A stretch of DNA of 64,000 nt from Myotis daubentonii (GCF_963259705.1 NC_081841.1:114116979-114180978); one strand, 5' to 3'. Shown: positions 22,903-34,555, counted from the first letter of the stretch. Notes: a model not told the origin generated them from the letters alone. Translations and numbers: made by a program.

Positions 22903-23675
22903 CTAGTGGCCTGGTGCATGAATTTGGGCACATTGAAAGTGAATTAATTAGAAGAAATATTTTAATATTGCTATTTGCCCTGCCCCCCAATCGCCATCCC
23001 CTCCCTCTGCCCGCTGGCACCTGCCTTGGCTGTCCTGGCGCCACCTGCTTGCTAGCCCCTCCCCCCACCTACTGGTCATTCTACTGTTTGGACAATTTGC
23101 ATATTACTCTTTTATTATCCTATATAAGAAAGAGGCAATATGCAAATTGACCATCACTCCAATGCACAAGATGGCTGCCCCTATGTGAACACAAGATGGC
23201 CAGCAGGGGAGGGAAGTTTGGGGGTGACCAGGCCTGCAGGGGAGGACAACTGGGGGGGATGCAGGCCTGCAGGGGAGGGCAGTTGGGGGCAACCAAGCTG
23301 GCAAGGGAGGGAAGTTAGGGGTGACTGGGCCAGCAGGGGAGGGCAGTTAGGTGTGACCAGGCCTGCAGGGGAGGGCAGATAGGGGGTCCAGGCAGGCAGG
23401 GGAGCAGTTAGGCATCAATCATGCTGGCAGAGGAGTGGTTATGGGGTGATCAGGCTGGCAGGCAGCAGTGATTAGGGGCAATCAGGCAGGCAGGCAGGCA
23501 AGTGGTTGGGAGCCAGCAGTCCTGGATTGTGAGAGGGATGTTCAACAGGCAATCAGACATCCCTCGAGGGGTCCCAGATTGGAGAGGGTGCAGGCTGGGT
23601 TGAGGGACACACACACCTCCCCTCACCCCCCCCTCCCCGTGCATAAATTTCGTGCACTGGGCCTCTAGTATAGGA
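22903..23675 (-). mobile_element. Helitron, antisense, interrupted by another Helitron
   Basis: CTAG at 22903-22906 follows host A. The body runs to 23117 and its last 7 bases (TATAGGA, 23669-23675) lie on the far side of an inserted plus-strand Helitron. Host T follows. Confidence 0.75.
23118..23668 (+). mobile_element. Helitron nested in a Helitron
   Basis: Starts TCCTATATAAGAAAGAGG and ends GCCTCTAG (CTAG 23665-23668). The interior is a minisatellite of GGGGAGGGCAGTTAGGGG-type units. Inserted between A and T of the host Helitron's 5' terminus. Confidence 0.8.
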
Positions 23676-23760
23676 TAATGAACTCACAGAAAGAGAAACA
23701 ACAAAAACACTCCCATTTACCATTGCAACAAAAAAAATTAAGATACCTATGAAAAAACAT

Positions 23761-24325
23761 TTTTTATTAGTTGATTTATTGATGATAGTCATTTTTACAG
23801 GTGTGAGGTGATATTTAATTTGGTTTTAATTTGCATTTCCCTGATGATTAGTAAGGTTGAGCACTTTTTCATATGTCTATTGACCATACATATCCTATTT
23901 GAAAAATTTTCTACTCAAATCCTCTGCCCATTTTTAAGCCGTATTATTTGTTTTTTGATGTTAAGTTGTATAAATTCTTTATAAAATTTGGATATTAACC
24001 CCTTATCAGATATATCATTGGCGAATCTTTCTTCCAATCAGTAAGTTATCTTTTAGTTTTGTTGTATAAAAAGTTTTTACTTTGTTCTAGTCTCATTTGT
24101 CTATTTTTCTCTTTTGTTTCCCTTGCTCAAGGAGAAATATCTTTAAAAATATTTCTAAGAGTGATGTCAAAGAATTTATGGCCAATGTTTTCTTCTAGAA
24201 GTTTTATGGTTTTAGGTCTTACATTTAAGTCTTTAATGCATTTTGAGTTTATTCTATATGGTGTAAGAATGTGTCTAGTTTCTTCCTTCCTTCTTTTCTT
24301 CCTTTGCCTTTCTTTCTTCCTTTGC

Positions 24326-24400
<75 letters not shown>

Positions 24401-24416
24401 TCCCTCTTTCTTTCCT

Positions 24417-24480
<64 letters not shown>

Positions 24481-24735
24481 TTCTTTCTTTCTTTCTTTCT
24501 TTTTTTGCATATATCTGTCCAGGTTTCCCAACACTGTTTATTTAAGAGACCCTCTTTACACCATTGAATATTCTTGCCTTCTTTGTCATAGATTAATTGA
24601 CCATTTAAGCGTGGGTTTATTTCTAGGTTCTTTATTCTGGTCCACTGATGTATGTTTTAGTTTTATTATAGTACCATGCTGTTTTGATTTCTCTAGACTT
24701 GTAGTATTGTTGGATATCAGGTAGCATAGTATATT
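23761..24735 (-). mobile_element. LINE-1 ORF2 3' part, antisense, with microsatellite
   Basis: Reads TTGATGATAGTCATTTTTAC, TTTTGGATATTAACCCC-like text and TCCCAACACTG, the reverse of L1 ORF2 C-terminal coding. A long CTTT tract lies inside. Confidence 0.7.
24285..24506 (+). repeat. (CTTT)n microsatellite
   Basis: About 220 bp of CTTT units with few interruptions (TTTGCC and CCCT variants near the ends). The lysine-rich or serine/phenylalanine-rich open frames across it are artefacts. Confidence 0.95.
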
Positions 24736-24740
24736 TCTTC

Positions 24741-25290
24741 TTCTCTTTTTTAAATATTTATTATTGAGAGTATTATAGATGCCACCCCCCCTTTCCCTCC
24801 ATTGCCCCCACCCCAGGCCTTCACCACCCTATTTGTCTGTGTCCTTAGGTAATGCACATAAAATTGTTGGTTAATCCCCCCCCCCCGCTTCCCTCTGAGA
24901 TTTGTCAATCTGTTCCATGCCTCAGATACTATTTTATTCATCAGTTTATTTTGTTCATTAGATTTCTTGTTTATTTTGATTTTTAGATTAAATTGCTGAT
25001 AGATATGTATTTATTGCCATTTTGTTGTTCATATTTTTATCTTTCTTTTCTTCTTCTTCCTCTTCTTTAAGAATACCCTCCAACATTTCATGTAATACTG
25101 GTTTGGTGGTGATGAACTCCTTTAGCTTTTTCTTGCCTATGAAGCTCTTTATCTGACCTTCAATTCTAAATGATAGTTTTACTGGGTAGTATAATCTTGG
25201 TTGTAGGTCCTTGCTATTCATCACTTTGAATAATTCTTGCCACTCTTCTGACCTGCAAACTTTTTTTTGAGAAATCAGCTGACAGTGAAA
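24741..25290 (-). mobile_element. LINE-1-related sequence, antisense
   Basis: 24741-24960 resembles 54427-54700 (AGAGTATTATAGATGCCACC, a pyrimidine-rich stretch, then GTGTCC...GGTTAATC). 25085-25270 is reversed ORF1 3' coding. Includes a C-run at 24879-24888. Confidence 0.55.
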
Positions 25291-26095
25291 CCTACCAACA
25301 TTTGCATTATGGGGGTGCCAGAAGGAGAAGAGAGAGAGCAAGATATTGAAAACTTATTTAAAGAAATAATGACAGGAGATATAGAACAGGGCCAGAAAGA
25401 TGGCAACCTGCAGGAAGGTAGGGAGGGAGAGTGTGTGAGAGAGTGAGGGAGTTATAGAGGATTGTGTGGATGTGTGTTGGTGTGTGTGTGAGTGAAATAG
25501 GGAAAGTTAGATCCTGCAGGTCTTTCAAGGGTCTGCCAATCTGGGCAGTCTTAGACGGCAAAACCCTGCTGCGGCCGCAAACACTCTGGGGAGGACACCA
25601 GCAGTGCAGAGACTACGCCATCTTGAAGAACAGAACTGCTTGAGACTAGGATCCTAGCCTTGCCACCACCCAGTCTGGTCTCCATAGCAAACTGGAACCC
25701 TACAGCCACTCTGGTAGAAGACCTGTGACCACAGCTGCAGACCCAGGGACACCAAGACTCCAGGCACCCGGTCCGCAGATTTCTGTGAGTCACAAAGCCA
25801 ATCCCCCTCCCCCACCGCCCCTGTGGCAGCGGCATAGGAACTGCCAGACCCAGGCTGCACAATAGGGCTTTCTATTAGCAGCTCTGCCTGACTTTGAGCC
25901 TTGGTGTCAGACACGGGAAGTTTGTTTCCCATGACCAGGCTCCTTGGGTGGGGAGACTGTGCTGAATTTGAGCCTAGGTGCACATCCTTGGGGAGACTGT
26001 TTTCTGTGACCAGATCCCATGCCCATGCAGGGCAGGGAGACAGCACTGAATTTGAGTCTGGATGTGCTGGCCCCTACCCGTGCATCAGGCCTCTA
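25291..26095 (+). mobile_element. LINE-1 5' sequences and a Helitron 3' stub
   Basis: 25300-25383 matches ORF1-type coding (GGGGGTGCCAGAAGGAGAAG). 25384-26080 is a GC-rich L1 5'-UTR-like leader, comparable to 43060-43280. The last 16 bases GTGCATCAGGCCTCTA look like a Helitron 3' end lacking the final G. Confidence 0.5.
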
Positions 26096-26863
26096 TCTAT
26101 ACCAATAAAAGGGTAATATGCTAATTAGACCGAACATCCTTCTGGACAAAGCCATGGTGGTGGGGCCGAGGCAGAGGTGGTTAGGGGTGATCAGGCAAGC
26201 AGAGGAGAACAGTTAGGGGGATCAGGCCGGCAGGGGAGAGCAGTTAGGTGTAGGGCACGGCTATAGGGTTAAGCCTCGGACTGACCTGTTGGCAAAGTCA
26301 CAAACAAGTCCCAGCTTAGAGGGCACAGTCCTCTTAGCATAATTAGGCTTGACCTTATGATGCTCCCTAGATCTTATCTGGGAAGCTAATGGGCTGAGGG
26401 AGGTGCAGCAACTGCTGCCAAAACAAGTGAAACTCACAAGAACAGTGTAACTATGGTAACCACTACGTTGTTTACCTCTGACTATAAAATAAAGGCTCAG
26501 CTTGCCTCTGGATTTCTCTCTCTGTGGCCGCAGCCAGGCACAGGAAGATCCACCTAGACTCAGCTTATTATCTTTGTCTGTCATTTCTCCATCCTTCACC
26601 ACCCTCACTCAGGCTTTTGAACCCTTGGCTGAGCTGGCTCGGCATAGTTAGGGGGATCAGGCCAGCAGGGTAGAGCAGTTAGGGGGATCAGGCCAGCAGG
26701 CAGGCAAGCGGTTAGGAGCCAGCGGTCCCAGATTGCAAGAGGGATGTCTGACTGCCGGTTTAGGCCCCATCCCTGCTGAATTGGGGTCCCGGATTGGAGA
26801 GGGTGCAGGCTGGGCTGAGGGACTCCCCCCTCTATGCACGAATTTCATGCACCAGGCCTCTAG
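26096..26863 (+). mobile_element. Helitron carrying a solo LTR
   Basis: Starts TCTATACCAATAAAAGGG and ends CAGGCCTCTAG (26860-26863) before T. The interior has GCAGTTAGGGGGATCAGGCC units. A 396-bp LTR sits in one of these units. Confidence 0.8.
26249..26644 (+). mobile_element. Solo LTR inside a Helitron
   Basis: Begins TGTAGGGCACGGC and ends GGCTCGGCA. It has ACTATAAAATAAAGGCTC in the middle (TATA/AATAAA) and is flanked by AGTTAGG on both sides within the Helitron repeat unit. No internal retroviral sequence remains. Confidence 0.7.
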
Positions 26864-27970
26864 TTGGTGTATAAAAATGCAGCCAATTTCTGAATGTTAA
26901 TTCTCTATCCTGATACTTTACTGAATTCCTTCAATAGTACTAATGGGGTTTTTTTTTGTTTGTTTTTTGTAGAATCTTTAGGTTTCTGTCTCTATAGGAT
27001 CACGTCATCCACAAACAGTGACATTTTAACTTCTTCCTTTCCAATTCTGATGCTTTTTATTTCTGTTTATTGTCTGATTGCTGTGGTTATGGCTCCCAAT
27101 ATTATGTTGAATAAAAGTGGTGACAGATAGGTCACATCCTTGTCTTGTGCATGATCTTAAAGTAAAAGTTTATAGTATGTCTTTATGGCCTTTATCATGT
27201 TGAGGTATATTCCCTGTATTTCCACTTTACTGTAAGTTTTTATCATAAAGAGATTTGGGATTTTTGGGGGGTGCCTTTTCTGTATCTATTAATATGATCT
27301 TATGATTTTTATCCTTCATTTTATTTTCATGGTTTATTATGTGAATTGATTTGTATATATTGAACCAACTTTGTAATCCAGGAATAAGTTCCACTGGATT
27401 ATGTTATATGATATTTTAAATGTATTGCTGAATTCAGTTTACTAATATTTTGTTGAGGATTTTGTATGTATATTCATCAGGAATATTGTCCTATGATTTT
27501 CTTTTTTTTATAGTGTCTCTGTCTGGTTTTAGTATCAGGTAATGCTGACCTTCTATAAGGAGGTTGAGTGCCTTCTCTCCTTTTCAATTTTTGGAATATT
27601 TTGAGAAGTATAAGTATTAATTCTTTTTTTAATGTAAAATTCTGCTATGAAGCCACTTGGTTCAGGGCTGTTTATTGGAAGTTTTTTGATAACCAATTTG
27701 CTTTTGTTAATAATTGTTAGTCTATTTAGATTTTGTTTCTTCCTGATTCAGGTTTGCAATGTGGTATGTCTGTAGAAATTAAATTTCTTCTAGATTGTCC
27801 AATTTGTTGGCATATCACTGTTTGTAGAATTTCCTTATAAATCTTTGTATTTCTATGGTGTCAGTTGTCACTTGATCTCTTTCATTTATGATTTTATTTA
27901 TTTGTGTCCTCTTTCTTTTTTACTTGATGAGGCTCTAGGTATATCAATTTTCTTTACCTTTCAAAAAAAA
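26864..27970 (-). mobile_element. LINE-1 ORF2 (RT region), antisense
   Basis: On the minus strand it contains the words around TATACACCAA and reverse transcriptase coding (compare 47100-47760), with numerous stops. An A-run at 27962-27975 separates it from a plus-strand L1. Confidence 0.65.
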
Positions 27971-27975
27971 AAAAA

Positions 27976-28221
27976 AGCTCATGGTTTCATTCATCAAACT
28001 AAGTAATCAAAAACTCCAACAAACAAACATTTAAAGAAGAATTACCACCTATTCTCAACTATTCCAAAAATTTCAATAGAAGGAAAGGCTCCCGGCTTAT
28101 TTTATGAGACCAGCATTATTCTGATTCCAAAACAAGTAAAAGACATTACAAAAAAGAAAATTATAGGTCAATATCTCAATGAGCACTGATGCAAAAATCC
28201 TCAACAAAATATTAGAAAACT
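27976..28221 (+). mobile_element. LINE-1 ORF2 fragment, left part
   Basis: Encodes [17 protein letters not shown] residues of the RT domain and is cut at 28221 by an LTR element. The L1 resumes at 33146. Confidence 0.75.
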
Positions 28222-28618
28222 TGTGGGGAAGCATGGGACTTGGTTGGAAAGTTTGTAATGAGGAAGTTCCAAAAGGTTGGAACCTCCGGAGGAGCTGGCT
28301 GAAGGTGGCTGCCCCTGCCTTGACTTTTCCAAACAAGTCTGAGCCCTCAGGTGTTTACTGGAATCTTTGTGCTAGTATTTATATGCCCTTGCTTAAAGGA
28401 CACTGCAGATGCATGTGTCTTCTCAAGGATACTTACCCTGCTGATAGTATCTAAAAGTTAATGGTAGTTCAAGCTGTTGTCACAATAAAAGACTAAGGAG
28501 GCAGGTGAATGGGGCTGTTTGGTTCCTATAGCCAAGCAGTCCCTTAGCCCTCTCTTTCACAGAAATGTGTGTCAGAGTAATCATTCATCCATCACCCATG
28601 GTCTGCTGGTTAGCCCCA
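28222..28618 (+). mobile_element. 5' LTR of a non-autonomous LTR element
   Basis: Starts TGTGGGGAAGCATGGGACTT and ends GGTTAGCCCCA. It contains ACAATAAAAGACTAAGGAGG (poly(A) signal). It aligns over its whole length with 32770-33145. Confidence 0.8.
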
Positions 28619-29578
28619 TGTGAGGAGGAACACAACTAGACACAGTGGTGCAAACCTCGAAAACAAAAGTAACTGCACAGTAAGTTATTGGAGCCTGCTG
28701 GGGATTTCCAAGTTTGAGGGGATTGTTTCCCAGCTAAGGTTTCATGTCTCTGTTGTCTGTTGTTTTATGTCTCTTTGTTGTTTAGTTTTTAGTGAGAGTT
28801 CTTGTCTGTCTGTCTATAATGTAAGGATTATATTGAGAAAGAAAAATATGGGAAATAATCATTTAAACTCCCCAAGTATTTATCCTAGAGGCATGGAGCT
28901 GTAGAAGTACCCTTGAACAGGCTGCAGAAGCGGCAGCAGCAGGTGGGGAGGGCACTCTTCTTGTAAAAGAAAAAAAATTGTACTTTTATACTAAAGCCAT
29001 TAGAGGCCCAGGAGTTGCTGTAGTCCTAGGAACAAATCCCAGGACCTTCTATATCCCAACATACACACTCACCTTTTCTCCAGCCTCCGAAAAGCTGTCA
29101 AAGTTATGTTATCTCTGTTATGTTTCTTAAGAATGTAAGTATATTTTCCATTGAAAAAATAAGCCTATTTCTGAAAGTGAGGAAAGAAAAAAGGCTTCAC
29201 CTGTATTTGCCTAAGAAGTAAAGTTTTTATATATAAATTATTAAAATAGTTAATCAGGAACTTGATTACTTTAAATAAATAGATTATTTAATACTGTTTA
29301 ATAATAATAATAATGATATATAATCTTTTAGTTTAATGTATTTGACTACCTCCCAGGGTTTAAGTTCTAAGAAACTTTTCTTGACCTAGAATTGGCTTTA
29401 GGTCATTCCAATGGGCCCTGGAATGCCTCAAGGATTTGCTTTCTCTCCTTATAAAGGGAAATTTTAAACTTAAGGTGAATGGGAAGCTCTGTCAAATAAG
29501 GAAATAATAATTATATTCTATTTATATATATGCATATTAAATAGATTCTGATATGCTTTCATTTATAACTAGTTGTTA

Positions 29579-30050
29579 TCTATATATATAAAAGGCCAAG
29601 CGACCCTTTGACCAGTAGCTATGATGCACAATATACATTAGGGGGCAGATGCTTTGACTGGTAGCTATGATGTGTACTGATCACCAGGGGGCAGAAGCTC
29701 AATGCAGGAAATGCTGAGCTGTGGTGACTTGGCAGTAGCGGTTCTTGGGTGATGCACCCGGGAACCAGAGAGGAGGGAGCCCAATTCCAGGGTGCATCAC
29801 TCAAGAACTTCCCTCTTGTAATCCAGGACCCTTTGGGGGATGTCAGAAAGCCAGTTTTGGCCCAATCCCCGCAGGCCAGGCAGAGGGACCCCACCTGTCA
29901 GAGGGACCCTAATCACTCTGCAGATGCCCCAGGTGCGGCAGGCTGGGGAGGGACCTTGGGAGGTTAGCTCTAGGGTGTGTCTGGCCCATCTCACCCAGTT
30001 CCACCCTGCTGGCCACCTTCTAATTTTGGAATAATGTGTTTTGCAGGACA
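29579..30050 (+). mobile_element. Helitron, 3' end not recognised
   Basis: Starts TCTATATATATAAAAGGCC. It carries TGATCACCAGGGGGCAGAA at 29678-29696. No CTAG terminus is found, so the right boundary is approximate. Confidence 0.6.
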
Positions 30051-32066
30051 AGACTCCATGTCATTTGCATTATAATCAAATCAATAACTATCATTTTAAA
30101 TTTCTTGTCATTTATAAATAATCACTGTTTTGTTATAATACATTTGGAAAAATGTGTCCTCATCTGAGGGACCCATAGAAAGGACTCTAATTTACTTTAA
30201 GCTACATATCTCTGAGAATAAACTTTCAGATCATCCCCTTGAATTGGATAAAAATTATTAGAACTCCATAGAGTATCTGGATTTATAGAAATACTAGCAA
30301 GAAAAACCAGGAGAAACAGAATTTGATTATAGAACTGAATGAGCTAAAATTAACTGTATAGATTTTATAACTATTGAAAGTATTGCTGATTTTTTATTTT
30401 TCCAGACAGAAGGAAACTTAGATTTTAAAGCAGTTTAGTAAATTGTATCTTGATAAGCAATGTTACAGCATTTATATTTTTCTCCATATCTAATCCTTCC
30501 AGAATCTAAAAACTCTTAATGAGTAAGTATGTTGTTCTCATAGCAATGTGTTTGTTTGCATAAATCCAATAAGAATCTGTTTTCTTCAGGACATAGGCCA
30601 GTTTCCAATTGTGGTTTTATTAACCAAAACTTTACTGGAATGTCATGTCTGAAAGAGAGACATGCCAGGACTCTAGATGTCACCAGAAAGCTCTAAGGAA
30701 TGAAGACTGACTTTGAAGCTGATAAGCCCCATTGCATAAATAGCCTGATACCTTGCTTGGTCACATGGTTCATGACAGTCTTTCCAGGTAAGGAACGAAG
30801 GTTACTTTCCTGAAGGATGGCATAAAAGGAACCTCAAGACACCTGTTGAGACCTCAAGTTGAGGAATGCACCCCAATTCTATAGGTATTGCAGGCAAAGC
30901 CTAATGGCAAGTGTGGCTTGGCTTCTTTGCCCTGGGGGTAAACTTTCTCATGAGATTCCAGCAAAGCATTTTTTTAATAGCTTATGTGATCAACTGTTAT
31001 TCTTGTTGTGTTTATGCAAATAATTAGGCCAAACTGGAACTCTACTTAATACAGTAAATAAGTAGGTCTTAATTTGGCTCTTTGATGAAAATGAGGGTGA
31101 TTTTAGGGAGAGAAATCATGTTTCAACAGGAAATTATTAGAACTAAAATGTTTTTTTTTTCTTCCACCAGACAATTTGTCATAGTTCTTGCTGTTCTAAC
31201 TTATGCCCAATAATACTAAATTTTATAACACAGTCTCCACCAGGTTACAAGCCCTACTTGCACCTAGGGAATACCACCTCTAGGCACCATTGCCATCTCC
31301 TTCCATGCCCAGGCCTCATTGTCCCTTTGACAGAGAGCAAGGATCTCTTGGCTCTGAGAGAAAACTTTGAACCCTCATCAGCAGGAAGCAGTTTCAGAAG
31401 AAACCTGGCATCCCCTTTCTCTGAAAGAATTCAGAGCCAAGATCCTTGAGGGGAATGTAGTAGGCAGTTACACAGACATAAGCAGAGCAAGGACAATGGG
31501 CCAACTGGAAGAGAAATGGAACCTGAGACATACTTCTCACCCTCTAACTACTCTAAAGCTGGCAATAGAGTAGCCTGTGTAGAACTGACTTTTAATTCCA
31601 AGTAATTAGAAAGAATTTATAGTTTTAGTATAATAGAAAGTATGAGGCATAGAAATACATTTTTAAAGAAAAGAAAGTAGGTTCTAAAGCGAGTTGTTTC
31701 TAAAAGTTGCAAACTTTGTAAAGAAAGATTTGTAAAAGTTATAGAAGGGTGATAAAGAGAAATCTTAAAAGGAAAGCATAGATATACTGAATAATAAACC
31801 TAATTAGATAAATAAAACTAAAGTAAACTAATACAGAATTTTTTTGGTTCTTTTTCAGTCTGTTAAAAGGGAAAATTTCTTTAGAAAAGAATTTACTATT
31901 ATAGTATGAGGTTAATAGATATCAACTAATTTACCTAATCAGAAGGGGGGAACAATTGGGAGAACCTATAACCTGATAGATAGAACACCTAAATTAATCT
32001 AAAAATAATGTTTAAATCTTAGTATACATATACTTATGTGATTAGGGGGTTAAGTTTCTTATATGT

Positions 32067-32301
32067 GAAATAGATGCCCAATGCATGAAATTCATGCAAG
32101 AGTAGGCCTTCCTTCCCCCGGCTGCTGGCACTGGCTTCCCTCTGGCACCCGGGACCTGGGCTGGCTTCCTAGGGCTGCCCACAGGCACCCGGGACCCAGG
32201 CTGGCTTCCCTATGGCCCTGGCTTTGTCTGGAAGAACGTCCAGAATGACATCTGGAAGGATGTCTGGTCTACTTAGCATATTACCCTATTATTATTATAG
32301 A
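32067..32301 (-). mobile_element. Short Helitron, antisense, worn 3' end
   Basis: Left end ATAGATGCCCAATGCATGAA is a degraded CTAGAGGCCC hairpin terminus. The right end is CTATTATTATTATAGA (minus TCTATAATAA). AGGGGGTTAAGTTT occurs on both flanks. Confidence 0.65.
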
Positions 32302-32769
32302 TAGGGGGTTAAGTTTTTTGTAAAGTTTCCTTTTCAAAGCCTGTGCAAAGTGATTGAGGAGGTGACTCAGCTGTGAATCTAGCAAGCAGAATAGATAAGT
32401 ATGGTCAGACTAACCCACCAGAAGTCAAAACATCATCTCATCAACATCATCTCATTGCCTGATGACTAATTACAATAACTGACGTCTGCAGACCCCCAAG
32501 CCTGCACATCATTGCATTCCTCACCCTAGCTCCTTCCCATTTATAATCCTGTCCCCTACACCTTACTAGAAGGCAGGATTTGGTACTCGTAAGCTCCCTG
32601 TCTTCTTGATTGGACCAACCATTGCTGTCATTGTAATTCTCTTTTTCTTATGGTCTATAAAATTGGAACTTGAGCAATAAATGCACTTCGTGGACTCCGA
32701 CATTCCAAAGCAGTAAGTTTACTGCTCTCTCTGTCTTCTGCAGCCAGAAAAAAACAAAATAGGGGGAGG

Positions 32770-33145
32770 TGCGGGGAAGCATGGGACTTGGTTGGAAAGT
32801 TTGTAAGGAGGAAATTCCAAAAGATCAGAAACCCCAGGGGAAGCTGGCTGAAGGTGACAGCCCCTGCTTTGACTTTTTCAAACAAGTCCGAGTCCCTGGG
32901 TGTTTACTGGAATCTTTATGCTTAGTATTTATATGCCCTTGCTTAAGGGACACTGCAGATGCATGTGTCTTCTCAAGGATGCCTATCCTGCTAATAGTAT
33001 CTAAAAGTTAATTTAACTCAAACTGTTGTTACAATAAAAGCCTAAGGAGGTGGGAGAATGGGGCTGTTTGATTTCTATAGCCAAGAAGTACCTTAGTTGT
33101 GTCAGAGTAATCATTCATCCATTGCTCAGGTTCTGCTGGTCAGCC
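32770..33145 (+). mobile_element. 3' LTR of the non-autonomous LTR element
   Basis: Starts TGCGGGGAAGCATGGGACTT directly after a polypurine tract and ends near GGTCAGCC. It differs from the 5' LTR by scattered substitutions and small indels, so the insertion is not recent. Confidence 0.8.
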
Positions 33146-33341
33146 TTGGCAGAAACTGAATTCAGGAATATGTTTAGAAATTCATATACCATGATTGAAT
33201 GAATTTATTTGTGAGATGAAAGGTTGGTTCAATGTCTACAAATCAATTAATGGTATATACCACATAAACAGATTGAAAGATAAAATTCATATGACCATAT
33301 CAATAGTTGTAAAAAGAGCATTTGACAAAAAACAGCATTCA

Positions 33342-34396
33342 TCTACACTAATAAAAGAGAAAAATGGTAATTGGCGTACGACAATACCCTTTTCATTGGC
33401 TAATCAGGACTATATGCAAATTAGCTGCCAACTAAGATTGGCAGTTAACTGCCAACTAAGATTGGCAGTTAACTGCCAACAAGATGGCAGTTAATTTGCA
33501 TATGTAGGCACAATGCAGGGAGGCGAAAGGGAAAGCAGGAAGAAGCCCCCTGCCACTGACAGTGATCGGAAACCCAGGGGGGAGCTAAGAGCTGGGGGGC
33601 AGGGCAAAGGCAGCCCTGGGGCCGCCTTTGTCCTGCCCCCCAGCCATGATCAGAGAATCAGGCACCTTTGCCACCCTGGCCAGTGATAGCAGGAAGTAGG
33701 GGTGGAGCCAGCGATGGGAGCTGGGCACGGTCGAAGCTAGCAGTCCCGGGAGCTAGGGGTCCCTTGCCTGGGCCTAAAGTGGAGCCCACGATCGCGGGGC
33801 CACTGCAGCTGCAGGTCCCTGCTGCCCGGGCCAGACGCCTCAGCCAGAGGCGTTAGGCCTGGGCAGGGGCAGAGCCCACATGATCGTGGCGCCCTCTGCT
33901 GCCACTGCAGGTCCCCGCTGCCCAGGCCGGATGCCTAGGCCAGAGGCATTAGGCCTGGTCAGGGGCAGAGCCTGAAACCTCAGGGAGCTGGGGGTCCCCT
34001 GCCCAGGCCTGACACCTCTGCCGGAGGCCTCAGGCCTGGTCAAGGGGCCGATCTGGTGATTGGTGATCGGAGGGTGATGAGGGTCAACTCCTCTGGCAGA
34101 GCCAGCAATCGGAGGCGTCTGGGGGTCCCCTGCCCAGGCCTGACGCCTGGGCCGGAGGCATCAGGCCTGGGCTGGGGGCAGAACCAGTGATGGGAGGAAA
34201 TGAGGGTCCCCTGCCCAGGCCTGACACCTCTGTCAGAGGCGTCAGGCCTGGGCAAGGGGCTGATCCTGCGATTGGAGGGTGATGGGGGTCAATGCCTGAG
34301 GGCTCCCAGTATGTGAGAGGGGGCAGGCTGGGCTGAGGGACACTCCCCCCCCCCCCCCGACACCCAGTGCATGAATTTCGTGCACCGGGCCCCTAG
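33342..34396 (+). mobile_element. Large Helitron, third sister copy
   Basis: Starts TCTACACTAATAAAAGAG and ends CCGGGCCCCTAG (34393-34396) before T. It has two complete palindromic units and a shortened minisatellite interior. Inserted A^T in L1 ORF2 coding. Confidence 0.9.
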
Positions 34397-34555
34397 TTTA
34401 TAATAAAAACTCCCAACAAAATGGAGATAAAGAGAATATACCTCAATATAATAAAGGCCACATATGACAAACACACAATGGTGAAATCCTAAAAGCATTT
34501 TCCTTAAGATCAGGAACAAGACAAGAATGTCCACTTGTACAATTTTTATTTAACA

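Larger units (their letters stand above)
22650..23757 (+). mobile_element. LINE-1 ORF2 fragment split by nested Helitrons
   Basis: 22690-22902 encodes reverse-transcriptase sequence ([33 protein letters not shown]). The frame resumes at 23676 with NELTERETTK-like residues. Removing the Helitrons rejoins ACACCAA with TAATGAACTCAC. Confidence 0.8.
28619..32769 (+). mobile_element. Non-coding internal region of the LTR element
   Basis: About 4.15 kb between two matching LTRs. No gag, pol or env reading frame of meaningful length is visible. A polypurine tract (ATAGGGGGAGG, ending 32769) abuts the 3' LTR. An LTR-like stretch at 32380-32740 has CAATAAATGCACTTCGTGG. Two Helitrons lie inside (29579- and 32067-32301). 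It may be a large non-autonomous retroelement or a deleted provirus. Confidence 0.6.

Noticed and set aside
24127..24724. Long frames of Lys/Glu/Arg or Phe/Leu/Ser repeats
   Set aside because: They are translations of the (CTTT)n microsatellite within a reversed L1.
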